Source: Rhododendron vialii
Taxonomy: Eukaryota; Streptophyta; Magnoliopsida; Ericales; Ericaceae
NCBI RefSeq assembly: GCF_030253575.1
Contig: NC_080563.1
Span: forward strand, 30,253,501 to 30,317,500
DNA: 64,000 bases
Reading direction: 5' to 3'
Shown here: positions 11,243 to 21,980 of the stretch, piece by piece
Position numbering within the stretch: the first letter of the stretch is position 1
How the letters are laid out: every line of letters starts with the position of its first letter
The notes under the pieces: generated by a model
The model's input: only the letters and a program-made list of their open reading frames with translations
Told to the model about the DNA's origin: nothing
Databases searched by the model: none
Program-made: the position numbers and the translations under genes

Positions 11243-11569
11243 GGGCGCTGCTATTCGCAGCCCTTTATTTTCTCCCATAGCCCACTACATTTCGGTAAAT
11301 GGTTGTTGAAAATCATACATAACAATTCGGTAAATAGCTGTTGAAAACAAGATTATATTTCGGTAACTACATGTCGAAAATATGTTCAATTTTCGGTAAA
11401 CAACTTCTGAACATACATTTTCGGCGGTAAATAGCTGTTGCAAAAAATCTTATATTTCGGTAATTGGATGCTGAAAATATATCTCAATTTCAGTAACTAA
11501 CTGTCGAGTATAATTGAAAATTTTTAACGGGTTATGGAAGAAAATAAAGGGCTGCGAATAGCAGCGCCC
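11243..11569. mobile_element. MITE with seven internal ~33-bp repeats
   Basis: Terminal inverted repeats of about 40 bp start GGGCGCTGCTATTCGCAGCC and are nearly identical at both ends. TAAATTTA flanks it (11235-11242 and 11570-11577), consistent with an 8-bp hAT-type duplication, though the flank is itself palindromic. The interior consists of about seven degenerate copies of TTTCGGTAAATAGCTGTTGA, each about 33 bp. Confidence 0.75.
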
Positions 11570-11578
11570 TAAATTTAA

Positions 11579-12844
11579 GGGCAAATTTCACTCAAACTCC
11601 CTGAGATATCTGACAATGACAGACAGTACCCCTCAATTTTGAAAAATGACAAAGAGCTCCCTTATTTCACACTTTGGGTTTCTTCCGTTAGTGAGAGGGA
11701 CCAAAGAGGACATGAGCTGATTCATTTGCTTTTACGGCTCTTTTAGAGCTTTCATTGAAAGCCCTAAAGTCAAAAATTAATTATGAACCTCTAGTATAAA
11801 ATGACAAAAAAAAAATGTTTGTACTGGTTCAAACAGATTAAAAATTGAAACACTTTTGTATCTGCTCTTCATTTAATTTTACTGCTCTCTTAGGGCTTTT
11901 ATTAAAAGCGCTAGAGCTAAAAATTAATTATGATTGTTTAAGATAAAATGATCAGAAAAATAAGATCTTCTCATCGATTCAAACGAATTAAAAATTGGAG
12001 CACTTAAATATCTATTTTTCAAATAGGTCTATGGCTCTCTTAGGGCTCTTATTGAAAGCCCTAGAGTTAAAAGTTAATTATGACTCTTTATGATAAAATT
12101 ATCAGAAATATAAGATCTTTGCATCGATTCAAACGAACTAAAAATTGGAGCACTTAAGTATCTATTTTTCAAATAGGTCTATGGCTCTCTTAGGGCTCTT
12201 ATTGAAAGCCCTAGAGTCAAAAGTTAATTATGACTCTTTATGATAAAACTATCAGAAATATAAGATCTTCGCATCGATTCAAACGAATTAAAAATTGAAA
12301 CACGTAAATATTTGCTTGTCATTTGTATAGCCAACCGCAAAACAAAATGAAGAGCAAATACTCAAGTGCTCTAATTTTTAATCCATTTAAATTAGTGCGA
12401 GGATGTTATTTTTTTTATCATATTATTCTAAATGATTATAATTAGCTTTTGGGTTTAAGGCTTTTAATGAGAGCCCTAAGAAAGTCATAAAACCAAATAA
12501 AGAGCATATATTTAAGTGCTTCAATTTTGAATTAGTTTGAATCAGTGTGAAGATCTTATTTTTTTGATCATTTTATTAGAGGGTCATACTTAATTTTTGA
12601 GTCCTAAAAGAGTCGAAGAACTAAATGGAATTTAAGATGCTCTTTTTTTTGTAATCATGATGACATGAAATTTAAGAGGTTGCTCACATCCTATTCCGTC
12701 CCTCTTACGCCTTTTCCGTCCTTCTCACTAACGAACGGAGGAAACCCAAAGTGTGAATCAAGGGAGGTCCCTGTCATTTTTCAAAACTGACGGGTACTGT
12801 CTGTCATTGTCAGATACCTCAGGGGGCCTGAGTGAGATTTTCCC
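11579..12844. mobile_element. Long-TIR Mutator-type element, 9-bp TSD
   Basis: Inverted repeats of about 135 bp begin GGGCAAATTTCACTC on the left and GGGAAAATCTCACTC on the right. Both contain ATCTGACAATGACAGACAGT. A perfect 9-bp duplication TAAATTTAA flanks it (11570-11578 and 12845-12853). The inside is non-coding and made of about four direct ~150-bp units (TTAGGGCTCTTATTGAAAGC...) followed by inverted copies. Confidence 0.8.
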
Positions 12845-13047
12845 TAAATTTAAACGGAACTCAGCCGAGTGTGTGGTTGTAGACTTATTTGAACGGATAA
12901 TTCGACCGCAGTCCCATCTTGGAAGGAAGCCAGGAGGAGTCTTGATTTCCTCCGGTCCGGTGGGTCCTTCTCTCTCAATTCACAAACACAACCAATAACT
13001 TTGCCGCAAGTTTGAAGCCCGAATTTTTGCTGCAATCCGCACCGCTT

Positions 13048-13050
<3 letters not shown>

Positions 13051-13080
<30 letters not shown>
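13051..13080. repeat. (CT)n tract in the 5' leader of the PAP8-like gene
   Basis: About 15 CT dinucleotides end a few bases before the ATG at 13087. CT-rich leaders are common in plant genes. Confidence 0.8.
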
Positions 13081-13083
<3 letters not shown>

Positions 13084-13086
13084 CCG

Positions 13087-16000
13087 ATGGCCACCACAGC
13101 CGCCCCTGCAACTATCTACCCAATAACTTTCAGGAGAGATCCTGCGCGTCATATCCCCAAACAATCCCCACAATCTCTCCTCCATAATAGTATATCGTCT
13201 GCTTCTTCCACCACTACTATTACTACGGCGTTTCCTCTTCTGCGTCTCCGACGCCGTGGGACCCACAATGCCGACAGAATCTTGGCTTCCGTATCCTCGT
13301 CATCTACTAAGCCAAAGGAATCTGAGCAGATGCGCCCCAGCCCCGTTGATCTAGTGGACTCCATTCTTTCCAAGGTTTTTTTTTTTTTCTTTTTCTTTCC
13401 AGTTTTGTCTGCTGTATACTGCTTCCTCTTTAATTGTTGAAGTCATAGGTTTGAATGCGTTTGCCTGCACAGATATATCTGTACTGTATGTATAGGCCAT
13501 GTTTGATTTGGTTGGGTTGACGATGAGGTGCGATTTGTCCTTGGGGCCACCTTACCTCACGCAATGCGTGGAAAGGACCGTGGGAGTGGCTGGATAGATT
13601 AAAGTCTGGTCTATCGAGACACTAATCTGATTCTAGGGTGAGTGTTAGGATGTCCCCCGTGGGGTCATCTGTCCCATCCCACTTTCTATGATAGCAGTGC
13701 ACCATATTATCTTACGAAACTATGTTCTAAAGAGAGTCTGTTTTCTGGCAACATAGACTGTTTTGAGCGCCCATAGATGTCGAACCTCTTGAACAGCTTC
13801 CAATTAATGATTTAGTGGTCACTCTGGCGGGACCGGATCCGTCTGAGAAGCTTACGAAGAAGGCAAAGTCCCCGCTCACTCTGCCAATCAAAGGCAAAAC
13901 CCGAAGCAAGCCTGAAGCAGTGTGGCAAGACCTTCTTTTTCGATGCCTATTTAAATGTAGAGAGACCTTGAGTTTAGGCACCTCGATGATAGCTGGTCTT
14001 GCTCGAAGATGGAACAAACCAAAGAGGCAGTGCAACTGTGCAACCAATTACCTGTCTATAGGAGATGCTTTGTACTCACTCTCGGAAGTGAAAGTGGAAT
14101 CCGGGAATGTGTCAATGGATGGATCCTTGATCTGAGCCTGGAGAGTTAGTAAGCATTCATATCCAAAAAAAATACACAGGATAAGTAATTCTCCTGACTT
14201 ATAGTAAGATTAGAGCAACCCCAAACCTTACCCTTTTTGTCACTCGGAACCAAAATTTGAGAACGGACATTCTAAACTCACACCTGTCCTTCGAGAAGTT
14301 TTTGGGTGCAAATAGAGTATAATCTACATGGTACCCAAGCGCCGTCCAAACGTGTTTTGAATGGCCAGGATTTTAGAGAGTGGCCGGCTAAGGGGGAGAG
14401 AGAGTGATCGGATTTGAGTTGTCCAAAACATTTATGGACGGCTCGGATGTGCGCTGGCCACTGGGTAACGCCATGGGGTACCCAATTTGCACCAAAAAAC
14501 TTCTCCCTGTCCTTCACTTGAACCCAGATTGAGTTTTACTCAATTTTTCCTTTAAATCAAGAGATAGTCAAAATTTTACTTAAATACAAAGTCTTAAATG
14601 TTTACACAAAGCAAGGAAGAGTGGAAGACTCAAAATTTTACTTAAATATGTTTGTGCTATTTTTATTCTCTTAAATAAATGACTATGGTAATCATGTCAT
14701 TACTGAAGCGTTAACTCAGATTTATGCTTAGGATTGAGTTTGCCTATTGGAGTGCTTCATACAAAATGATTTTTTTGCCGAATTTTTTTACTTAAATTTG
14801 AATATACGTGTAAGTAAAGGCTAGAAATGCTCTTAATAATGTAAATTATCCAAGGTGTTAGATTTCTTGGAGGGTTCCAACTTCCGATTTAAAACCAATT
14901 GGCCACATGTGGAGTAACCTCTAGATTATATGAACGGGTGGCGTAGATGAGCGATGTGGGATAGTCTAACATGATATTGTATTTTACTATTTTATATTTT
15001 ATGAGATTCAAAATCTGACGACGTAATCCAACCTCCTGTAGTTTCATTTAAATGCCAATGCCCTCAATGATATTTTTGGTCTGATCACGTGTCTAATCTG
15101 GCTAATCAAATAGGTCTCTGGAGAGATTTAGTTGCTCTGGTAGTCTTTTGTGTCATTCTTGGTTTGATGGATCAAATTCATTTTACCAAATGCACATTCA
15201 GATTAATTCAAGTGTTAAGGAACGCTTTTAATCAAAAGTGAAAATTGTGAGTGGAAGCTTCTTGGGAGTCAGGAGGGTGAGTAACCATCCCATATGATTA
15301 AATCCCTAGTTTCTAAAGAATGATTGCTGGGAGCAGCAGTCTGTTTTTGGGGCATTTTAAGCCAGTTCTTGGTTGGGAATACTTCTAATATGAGATAAAG
15401 TTTTGTTGAAATTTATTGATGAAAAGGAAAAAAGTTAAGGGAGCCTTCTGAGCTTATCCAATGGAAGAGTCTTTTGATTTCTACTTTGTTTAGTTGGGAA
15501 CCAAGGGAATGCAACCCACGGTGGATCAATTCTTTGACATGTTAAATATTTGTAGTTTATAGTGATGCATAGGTCATTTATAGTTCGGCCTTTTGTGTTC
15601 ATTCCTCGCTTTCTTTTGCACATGAGTGGCATCCCCTTGATGCCTTTACAATAAAATTTTAATTACTTATCAACAAAAAATCCAATGGAAGAGTTAAATG
15701 CACATCTGGGTGAGCAATATATTGATCCGACTGATACCTTTGTTTCAATCCATGTAGGCATACAAATGGCAATGATGACTTCAGAAATATCATAGATTGG
15801 TTGTTTACAAACATAAATTCTTCAAATTCTATAAGGAAGAAAGTTTTCACGTAAATCAACCAAGTAAGACAATTAAACTTCTCATAAACTCAATACGTGC
15901 GACTAAGCAATCACTCATTCATTGACTGCATTCATATGGCAGTGCTCCAACCAACTCTTTCTATTGTTCCAATCGTATGGTAGTGCTCCACGCCAAGCCT

Positions 16001-19000
16001 AGACTTCATCCCCCTAAGTGTAGTCCAAGGAAGAATTTTTCTTAGGCATCATCATTTTGCTTCGACTAAATAATTGCAAATAGGATCTTGTTCTTTTTCT
16101 AGAGTCATAAATCGTATATGCACAACCAAAGACTGATGTTTATTGCCCAATTTCTAACTGTTTGAAGTCCATGTGATTTGGTATCGTTGATAGTCATATG
16201 TTACTACTAAGCTCCAGACTAAAGTTCATTGGTTACTGTCTCCACTAACATCATTTTGTGGGCACTGTTTTTGTCGGCCTTGCATAAGCACCAATTTAGC
16301 ATTCTTTTCTTGGTCGTCGATGCTTGTTAACAAGGGACGATTGTATGCTGGTGAAACATGGTATAAATCCATTCTAAACCAGTGAATGTAGCAATCGGAA
16401 GCAATCCCCCAAATTTTTCCAAGTAATCAAACATAAGGAACTAGAAGTCTAGAGAGAGGGCTGTTTTGGCTAGAAGAAATGTTCAAAAATCATTGATTAT
16501 TCTCCTAGAAATGTGTACATATTAATACAGCAAATAAATATCTAGTATTAACTAAACATTTATTATTCCGGATACGTTTCGGATACGCGCGTGATAGTTT
16601 CGGGATATGGCGGGATTAAAACAAATTATTTTAACAATTAAGTAACTTAGTAAGGGGCAGGCTGTAAATATAAAAAATATGTGCAAAGGATTAGTCAATA
16701 GATATTTGATAGAAGCATAACCAATTCATTGTCTTTGCAGGTACTCTCTCTCTCTCTCTCGCTCGCTCGCACGCATGCGCGCTTGGTCTCTCTTTTGCCC
16801 TCTCTGTCTCTCTGCCTCTTAGATGCTAGCACAATCACATTGTAACACGCAATCACACACTATGCACAACATTCTGCCCTGTAGACAGACCTATAGACAG
16901 AATTGTACATACATACTGTTGTCTTTTTGTACATGTCTGACATGCTAAATGCTTCAACTACTCTTTTATTTCTTTTGGCTTCATTGTTATGCCTAGTACA
17001 AGAGTAATTACTATAAAAAGATATATAATTCCTATAAACGTATCCCCGATGGATCATTGTCTTATTTTTTTGGGTTTGTCATATCACCATATCAGTATCG
17101 TGTCACATCCATTTCTCGTATCCATATCTGTGCTTCATAGGTTTTGCATGATTAGCTCGAAGGATACTTGTCAAAAAAAAAAAAATGATTAGCTCGAAGG
17201 ATAATATTTTGTTTCATTTGACGTTGACGGCTTCAATAAAGAAGCCCATTCTCATTTTGTAATTTGGGGAAGCCTACACTATTGTACCGCAACTTAGGAC
17301 ATCTGGCCACCATCTTCCCATTAGTTGTACAGGTCCTATCCACTCTCCAGGTAACATAGGGTTACTACTAAGTTGTGCTTTGTGTTTTTTTTTTTTTGGT
17401 AAAGTAAATCTTATTTAAGACGTCTTTTGTCCTAGTTGTACTCTGCCTCTCTCTTTTTTGTGTGTGCATGTGTTGGGGAAAAGTAGAATTTTAGGTATGC
17501 CATATGTGGTGTTTTCATCTTGTTTAAAATGTTTCATACAAACAAAATTGATCTCTCAATTAGGTTACACAAACAGATCGAGGAGTTTTGCTCACAAGCA
17601 ATGAACACCAAAAGGTGGCTGAAGTGGCTCAAGAACTGCGCAAATTTTGTGTTGATAAGCCTGTAAAGTGCCCCCTTATATTCGGAGGTAAAATCAAAGA
17701 TTCCTTGTGATGAAGTCCCATGAGATTTTCAACTTTGTTGAATTTATTTCTCTTTCTTCTCTTCTCCTCCAATTCCAGCCACTGATTAGTGGGTTTCGAT
17801 CTAGAATACATTTGGCTGAACCAATACCAACTTCGAAAAAAAAATCAGGCTGTTTTCTAAGTATCTTTTCATAGTTATTTTTATTTTTCAGCTTCATTAG
17901 TGAATCTTCTTATAGGTGACCTATGGTTCAGTGGTCAAAAACTCAGCCCGCTAACCTCAGGTTGTGGGCTCTAGTATGTGGGTTCTAGTATGAGGAAAGC
18001 CACTTTATGCATTTGATGCCAAAGATTTGTTCTAATTGGAAGTTCTATGGTGAGTAAATCTTCTTTGTTATGGGATGTTGCTTGGTGCAATGGTAAAACC
18101 TCGGACTGCAATAAGTGGAGATTGCAAGTTCATGTCTCAAAATTGACCACAGGATGTTTTGAAATTGCAAGAGTTAGTTCTGCCACCCATCTTATCCTTT
18201 CAGCAGCCAACACTGGGTAATGCGCTTGGGGGTGGGTAGCAGGTCCTCGGGGTATGTGGTGCAGAAGTGGGTCCAAGGTGGTCCTGCTGTGGAGGGCTCA
18301 TCACCAAAAAAAAAGGAAAGAGAGAGAAGTTAGTAACTGAATAATAATGATATTTCTTGGACATGGGGTTTTGGGTAGTCTTGGAGCCCAATCAATCTAC
18401 AATTGATCACCTGTTACGGAGAACACTGGTTCGAGGGTTGGTCCTCTACTTTTCACTCTCGTCCAGTTGTCATGACCTCATGAATAGGTAGATTCGAGAT
18501 GTGGTGTATTGTTCTGTGCCAACATCATATAATACTAATTATTATCAATTTAGTTTTACAGAGTGGGACGTGGTGTATTGCTCTGTGCCAACATCACCTG
18601 GAGGTGGTTACAGAAGTGCATTGGGCCGCCTTATTTTCAAAACAAATGAAATGATTCAGGTTATTCAAGCTCCTGACACTGTGCGGAACAAAGTGTCCTT
18701 TTGTGCTTTCGGATTCTTCAAAGGACAGGTTGTTTTGGAAGGTAACTGTACTGCACAAACTACTAATGCCTCGTTTGTTTCCCTTTCTGAAAAAAAATTT
18801 CCAACTCAAAAAATACTCATTACCCCTACTTCCAATCATTACTCTCCACTCATTACCCCTATCTCCGATCATTATTCTCATTTCTCTCTCCACTCATTAC
18901 CCCTACTTCCAATCATTACTCTCATAAAAAATTTCTCAAAAACTCATCCAAACACAACATAAGTGATGGAGGGGTTATCATAACTGCTAGTAGTGGTATT

Positions 19001-20171
19001 GAGATGCATGAATGATATTGATTCCCACAAAAGGATGGTGACCTGCGCCTGTGTAGGCATACTCATTCAACTTAAAACGCGTATAATGAGCCAGTTCAAG
19101 CTGTATTTCTTTTTCGCGATCTAAAAATCTTCTCTGGACATCAATCTGGACCAGTGATGTCCCTGCAAACTGTACGCCAACCATGTTGAGTCTTTAATCA
19201 GCCTTTGGCACATCATTGTTTTTGATAATTCAAGTGTCCTTGCCTTTAATTTTCTCCTCATTAGTAAAATAACATTGTTTCAGGACAAAACTGAAATGAT
19301 GCATCTGGATCATGTTCCTTCTGTTTCGTTACCTATGGCCTTGGGAACTTTTATCTTTGGCTGAGTGTATAATCCACCTACAAAATCACCTGGGCCAAAG
19401 AAGCCCGAACCCACACTCCACCAATTTGGTCTATTTCTTGGAGGAGTAATGGAGACCTTCAAGGCTCACTAGGGTGGGAAAACTACTCACTGTGAGATGA
19501 ACACCGCTTTTGTTTCGATTGATCTTTAGGTAAATAACTGACACACAACCCCACGAGCCGTATAGGAATGACCCACTTCCGAGAGTGCCCAGGGATCTGG
19601 TTTATGGAACATGCATAGGCATCTCAGGGTTGTTTTGTAACATGGTTCAGCACTTAAAAGTGGATGTATTAATAAATCGAGAGCTTTTGTGCACCTAATC
19701 CATCTCAGTTAAGAATTGATGTCTCAAAACGCAATCTAAAAGGTAAGAAAAGCTTAAGTGGAAGAGTTCTTACCTGACATAAAATGAATCGGTGACTGCG
19801 TACACATGTGCATGCATGTGCACCTCTTCCTTCGGAAACAATTAACAATAATAAGCCTAACACAAAGCAGTGCAACAGCCACTACTTGATCGTTTGTACT
19901 CCAGTCTCCATGCATCATTATTTCCTTTTACTGTTGCCAGTGATCCTATTCATTGGTTCTGGTGAATATCCCTGGGAATGCAGGAAAACTGAAGGCTCTG
20001 GATGACAAATGGATTCAAGTGATATTTGAGCCACCTGTTCTTACGATTGGAGCCTTCGATTACAAGTACGGTGGTCAGAGTGAGGTTAAACTGGAAATTA
20101 CATACGTTGATGAGAAGATTAGATTGGGGAAGGGTTCAAGAGGTTCCGTGTTTGTTTTCCAAAGACGCTGA
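13087..20171 (+). CDS. PAP8: Plastid-lipid-associated protein / fibrillin, PAP8-like
   Basis: The exons are 13087-13374, 17564-17687, 18562-18741 and 19984-20171. All junctions are GT-AG and the frame closes to 259 residues, close to Arabidopsis PAP8 (fibrillin family). The first about 75 residues are Ser/Thr/Arg-rich with few acidic residues, a plausible chloroplast transit peptide. The fibrillin domain starts near residue 88 (DLVDSILSKV..TDRGVLL) and continues through EWDVVYCSVPTSPGGGYRS to the C-terminal DKWIQVIFEPP and GSRGSVFVFQRR. Fibrillins are plastoglobule or thylakoid lipid-binding proteins with a lipocalin-like fold, linked to photoprotection and lipid transport; the exact ligand here is unknown. 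The ATG was chosen as the first one after the CT-rich leader. Intron 1 is 4.2 kb and rich in transposons. The gene symbol follows the Arabidopsis homologue and rests on recognition without an alignment. Confidence 0.88.
14213..14832. mobile_element. GAGCA-ended element in PAP8-like intron 1
   Basis: It starts GAGCAACCCC after TTA (14210-14212) and ends TTTCTAGCAT-type sequence (GAAATGCTC) before TTA (14833-14835). GAGCA...TGCTC termini with TTA flanks suggest a PIF/Harbinger-derived element. A second MITE (14293-14505) sits inside it. Confidence 0.45.
14293..14505. mobile_element. MITE with 10-bp TSD nested in another element
   Basis: The termini GAGAAGTTTTTGGGTGCAAA and (reverse complement) GAGAAGTTTTTTGGTGCAAA are inverted. 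CCTGTCCTTC is repeated exactly at 14283-14292 and 14506-14515. A 9-10-bp duplication suggests a Mutator-derived MITE. It lies in the PAP8-like intron 1. Confidence 0.75.
15471..15679 (+). mobile_element. 5'-truncated LINE 3' end, 14-15-bp TSD
   Basis: ATCCAATGGAAGAGT occurs at 15456-15470 and again at 15680-15694. The insert ends with CAATAAAATTTTAATTACTTA then TCAACAAAAAA, a 3' terminus typical of plant L1-type LINEs (family knowledge). It lies in the PAP8-like intron 1. Confidence 0.75.
17167..17184 (+). mobile_element. Micro-retroinsertion with perfect 19-bp TSD
   Basis: ATGATTAGCTCGAAGGATA is present at 17148-17166 and again at 17185-17203. Only CTTGTC plus 12 A residues lie between. The CTTGTC-A(n) end resembles the TTATC-A(n) terminus of plant LINEs. 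It sits in the PAP8-like intron 1. Confidence 0.75.
18074..18312 (+). mobile_element. SINE-like sequence in PAP8-like intron 2
   Basis: An A-box-like TGGTGCAATGGT and a weaker B-box-like AGTTCATGTCTC sit at tRNA-like spacing near the left end. The sequence ends in an A-run. A second tRNA-like head (TGGTTCAGTGGTC) lies just upstream near 17930. No clear target duplication was found. Confidence 0.4.
18498..18596 (+). repeat. 69-bp in-frame tandem duplication at PAP8-like exon 3
   Basis: The first 30 coding bases after the GAG-TGG codons (encoding DVVYCSVPTS) at 18567-18596 are repeated with two differences at 18498-18527, inside the intron just before exon 3. The offset of 69 bp keeps the frame and there is no stop between the copies. 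Confidence 0.8.
18767..18959. mobile_element. Tourist-like MITE in PAP8-like intron 3
   Basis: The ends TGCCTCGTTTG and (reverse complement) TGTTGTGTTTG form a short inverted repeat. TAA flanks both sides (18764-18766, 18960-18962). The interior has three copies of a CTCATTACCCCTA..CCAATCATTA unit of about 34-45 bp. Confidence 0.55.
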
Positions 20172-21520
20172 TAGGCAATGTGAATCTTTTTCAACCTTAA
20201 TTTGGCAAATTTTTACGTCTTTCTTTAGCTTGTCCTTGTTTCTAATGTTGTGCTTATTTCCTTTCTTCTGTCATGCGATTCTTTGAAATGCCATTGACAG
20301 ATACACTTTTTTTTTTTAAACGGATTGCCAATCTTATTAATGACCAGGGCCAAAATCTCCCCTCAAGTTTCCTTACCATCCAGTCCGGTCCAGACAGCCT
20401 TTTGAATTTTTGTACACGGTAAGATCCAACCATGTTTAGTAACAGGTTCCCATTTTGTTTACTCGGAATTTTTTGGAATCCAACTGTATGTGATTCGTCA
20501 TCATGAGTCCATCATTTGATATTCGCTATTAGCTATCAGCTGTTCGTCCTTGACTGCTCTATCTTTACATTCACACTTGTTTGGCTCTCCGATGCTTCAT
20601 CTCCATATTCATCATTACCTGTGGCGTTTATCAACCACCATTGCCCCTTCCTCTCTCTGAATTCCAAAGTTAGGCTAACAGAACGTCTGCAGTTTTTAAA
20701 TTTGAAATTTGTTTCAGTCTCTCAGCACACCATTATTCTTCGTCCATCCTTTACTTCGACCAATTATCTACTTTTTCCTTAACAAGGACAGACGCGTTAG
20801 AAGTAGGCATAAACGTATGGCTAGTCTTCTTATAAACAAGATCACCTAATCCAGTTTCTAGCCCACGTTAGATCAGCTTCTCGGTTGTCAATGCCTGACG
20901 TGCCTCCAGATTTGAGTGGAAGTGCGAGGATGAGGTCTGTAGTTATTGTACAATGCTATTGAGAACCCAAATGACCTCGGTTAAAGCTTTTTAAGTTTGG
21001 TATTATTGCTGATTGTGCCGTATCAGATTTGCTGAAATATTTCGCCTTGCTCTACCAATACCAATATACGAATTGACTTCCTAGTTTCTACTTTTCCAAA
21101 CGCGATTTGTTCCTAGAAATTACGACCTGAGTTAGAGTCAGATTTTGCTTCTCCCGTTGTTGACGTTGATGTCTTGAAATTCTTATATCTCCAAACCTGA
21201 TTTGATCTTCCAAGGAAATTTTTTTGGGCATCCATCCCAATTATCAAAACTCAAACGAAATTTTTTTTGCAGTATGCAATTAGCCTTATTAAACTTTTCA
21301 TATCTTCTTCATCCTTCAGAACCATTCCACATCCCTCTGATCTGATGAAACAGAAACAACGAATAAATATAAGACAAACGACTAGAAACTAATATCCGAA
21401 AGATCACACTACAAAGGCAGAGAGAGAGAGTAATGTTATAGTAGATGACTGACGTATATTAAAGGGACATTTCGGGAAGATTTTTCTTTTGTCAATATAC
21501 CCGTTAATATAGTATCATAT
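20172..21520. other. Downstream of the PAP8-like gene; no gene recognised
   Basis: Holds the 3' untranslated region of the PAP8-like gene and AT-rich spacer. A T-run followed by AAACGGATTGCC at 20308 may be a minus-strand retroposon tail, but no TSD was found. Confidence 0.4.
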
Positions 21521-21739
21521 AGAGGACTTCTACTAAGGTCGACCTCATACAATCAAAATGCAGACTTGTGATTTTAGCCGTTGGATCATGATTTCAATGG
21601 TTCGGATCTGCTGATGGTCATAAGCATCATAAATTGTTTATGACCATCAGCAGATCCGAACAATTGAAATCACGATCCAATAGCTGCCATCAATATCCGC
21701 ATTTAACGAAAATAAGGACGACCTTATTGGAAGGCCCTG
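21521..21739. mobile_element. Fold-back MITE
   Basis: Almost the whole sequence is an inverted repeat. The inner arms TTCGGATCTGCTGATGGTCA and TGACCATCAGCAGATCCGAA are perfect complements around a loop of about 20 bp. The outer arms (AGGACTTCTACTAAGGTCG and, in reverse complement, AGGGCCTTCCAATAAGGTCG) are diverged. Confidence 0.7.
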
Positions 21740-21809
21740 ATATATCATAATATAACATATCAGTATGAGTCCGGAAATATATGAAGTCCGCTTCCAAAAC
21801 TAAAGAAAG

Positions 21810-21945
21810 ATGCTAGAGACATATCAATTTGTCACATTCAACCACACCCTTCTCATATGCATGTGGCTTGCATATATTGTGAAATTCTCACATGCATGTG
21901 AGAGATATGTGATTGAAATGTGACATATTGATGTGTCCCTAGCAT
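21810..21945. mobile_element. Short hairpin MITE
   Basis: The arms begin ATGCTAGAGACATATCAAT and (reverse complement) ATGCTAGGGACACATCAAT. They run to a central ATGCATGTG palindromic region, so the 136 bp could form one hairpin. It was later hit by a micro-insertion at its right end. Confidence 0.65.
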
Positions 21946-21949
21946 TTTT

Positions 21950-21980
21950 TTTTCTCGGCAAAAGAAACTTTTTTTTTTTG
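21950..21980 (-). mobile_element. Micro-insertion with 17-bp direct repeats
   Basis: GTGTCCCTAGCATTTTT occurs at 21933-21949 and 21981-21997. Between them are a T-run, CTCGGCAAAAGAAAC, a second T-run and one G. The CTCGGC-type junction matches the insertion at 4434-4455. Confidence 0.55.

Noticed and set aside
13727..14135. Open frames on both strands in PAP8-like intron 1, e.g. LAGPDPSEKLTKKAKSPLTL.
   Set aside because: No family recognised and no splice partners; treated as repeat-derived or chance.
17370..17440. Another possible T-run scar between AGTTGTGCTTTG and AGTTGTACTCTG.
   Set aside because: The flanking repeat matches only 10 of 12 bases and does not abut the T-run cleanly.
17916..18060. 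Two tRNA-like heads that could be tRNA genes.
   Set aside because: No full cloverleaf can be drawn and the B-boxes are degenerate; more likely SINE sequences.
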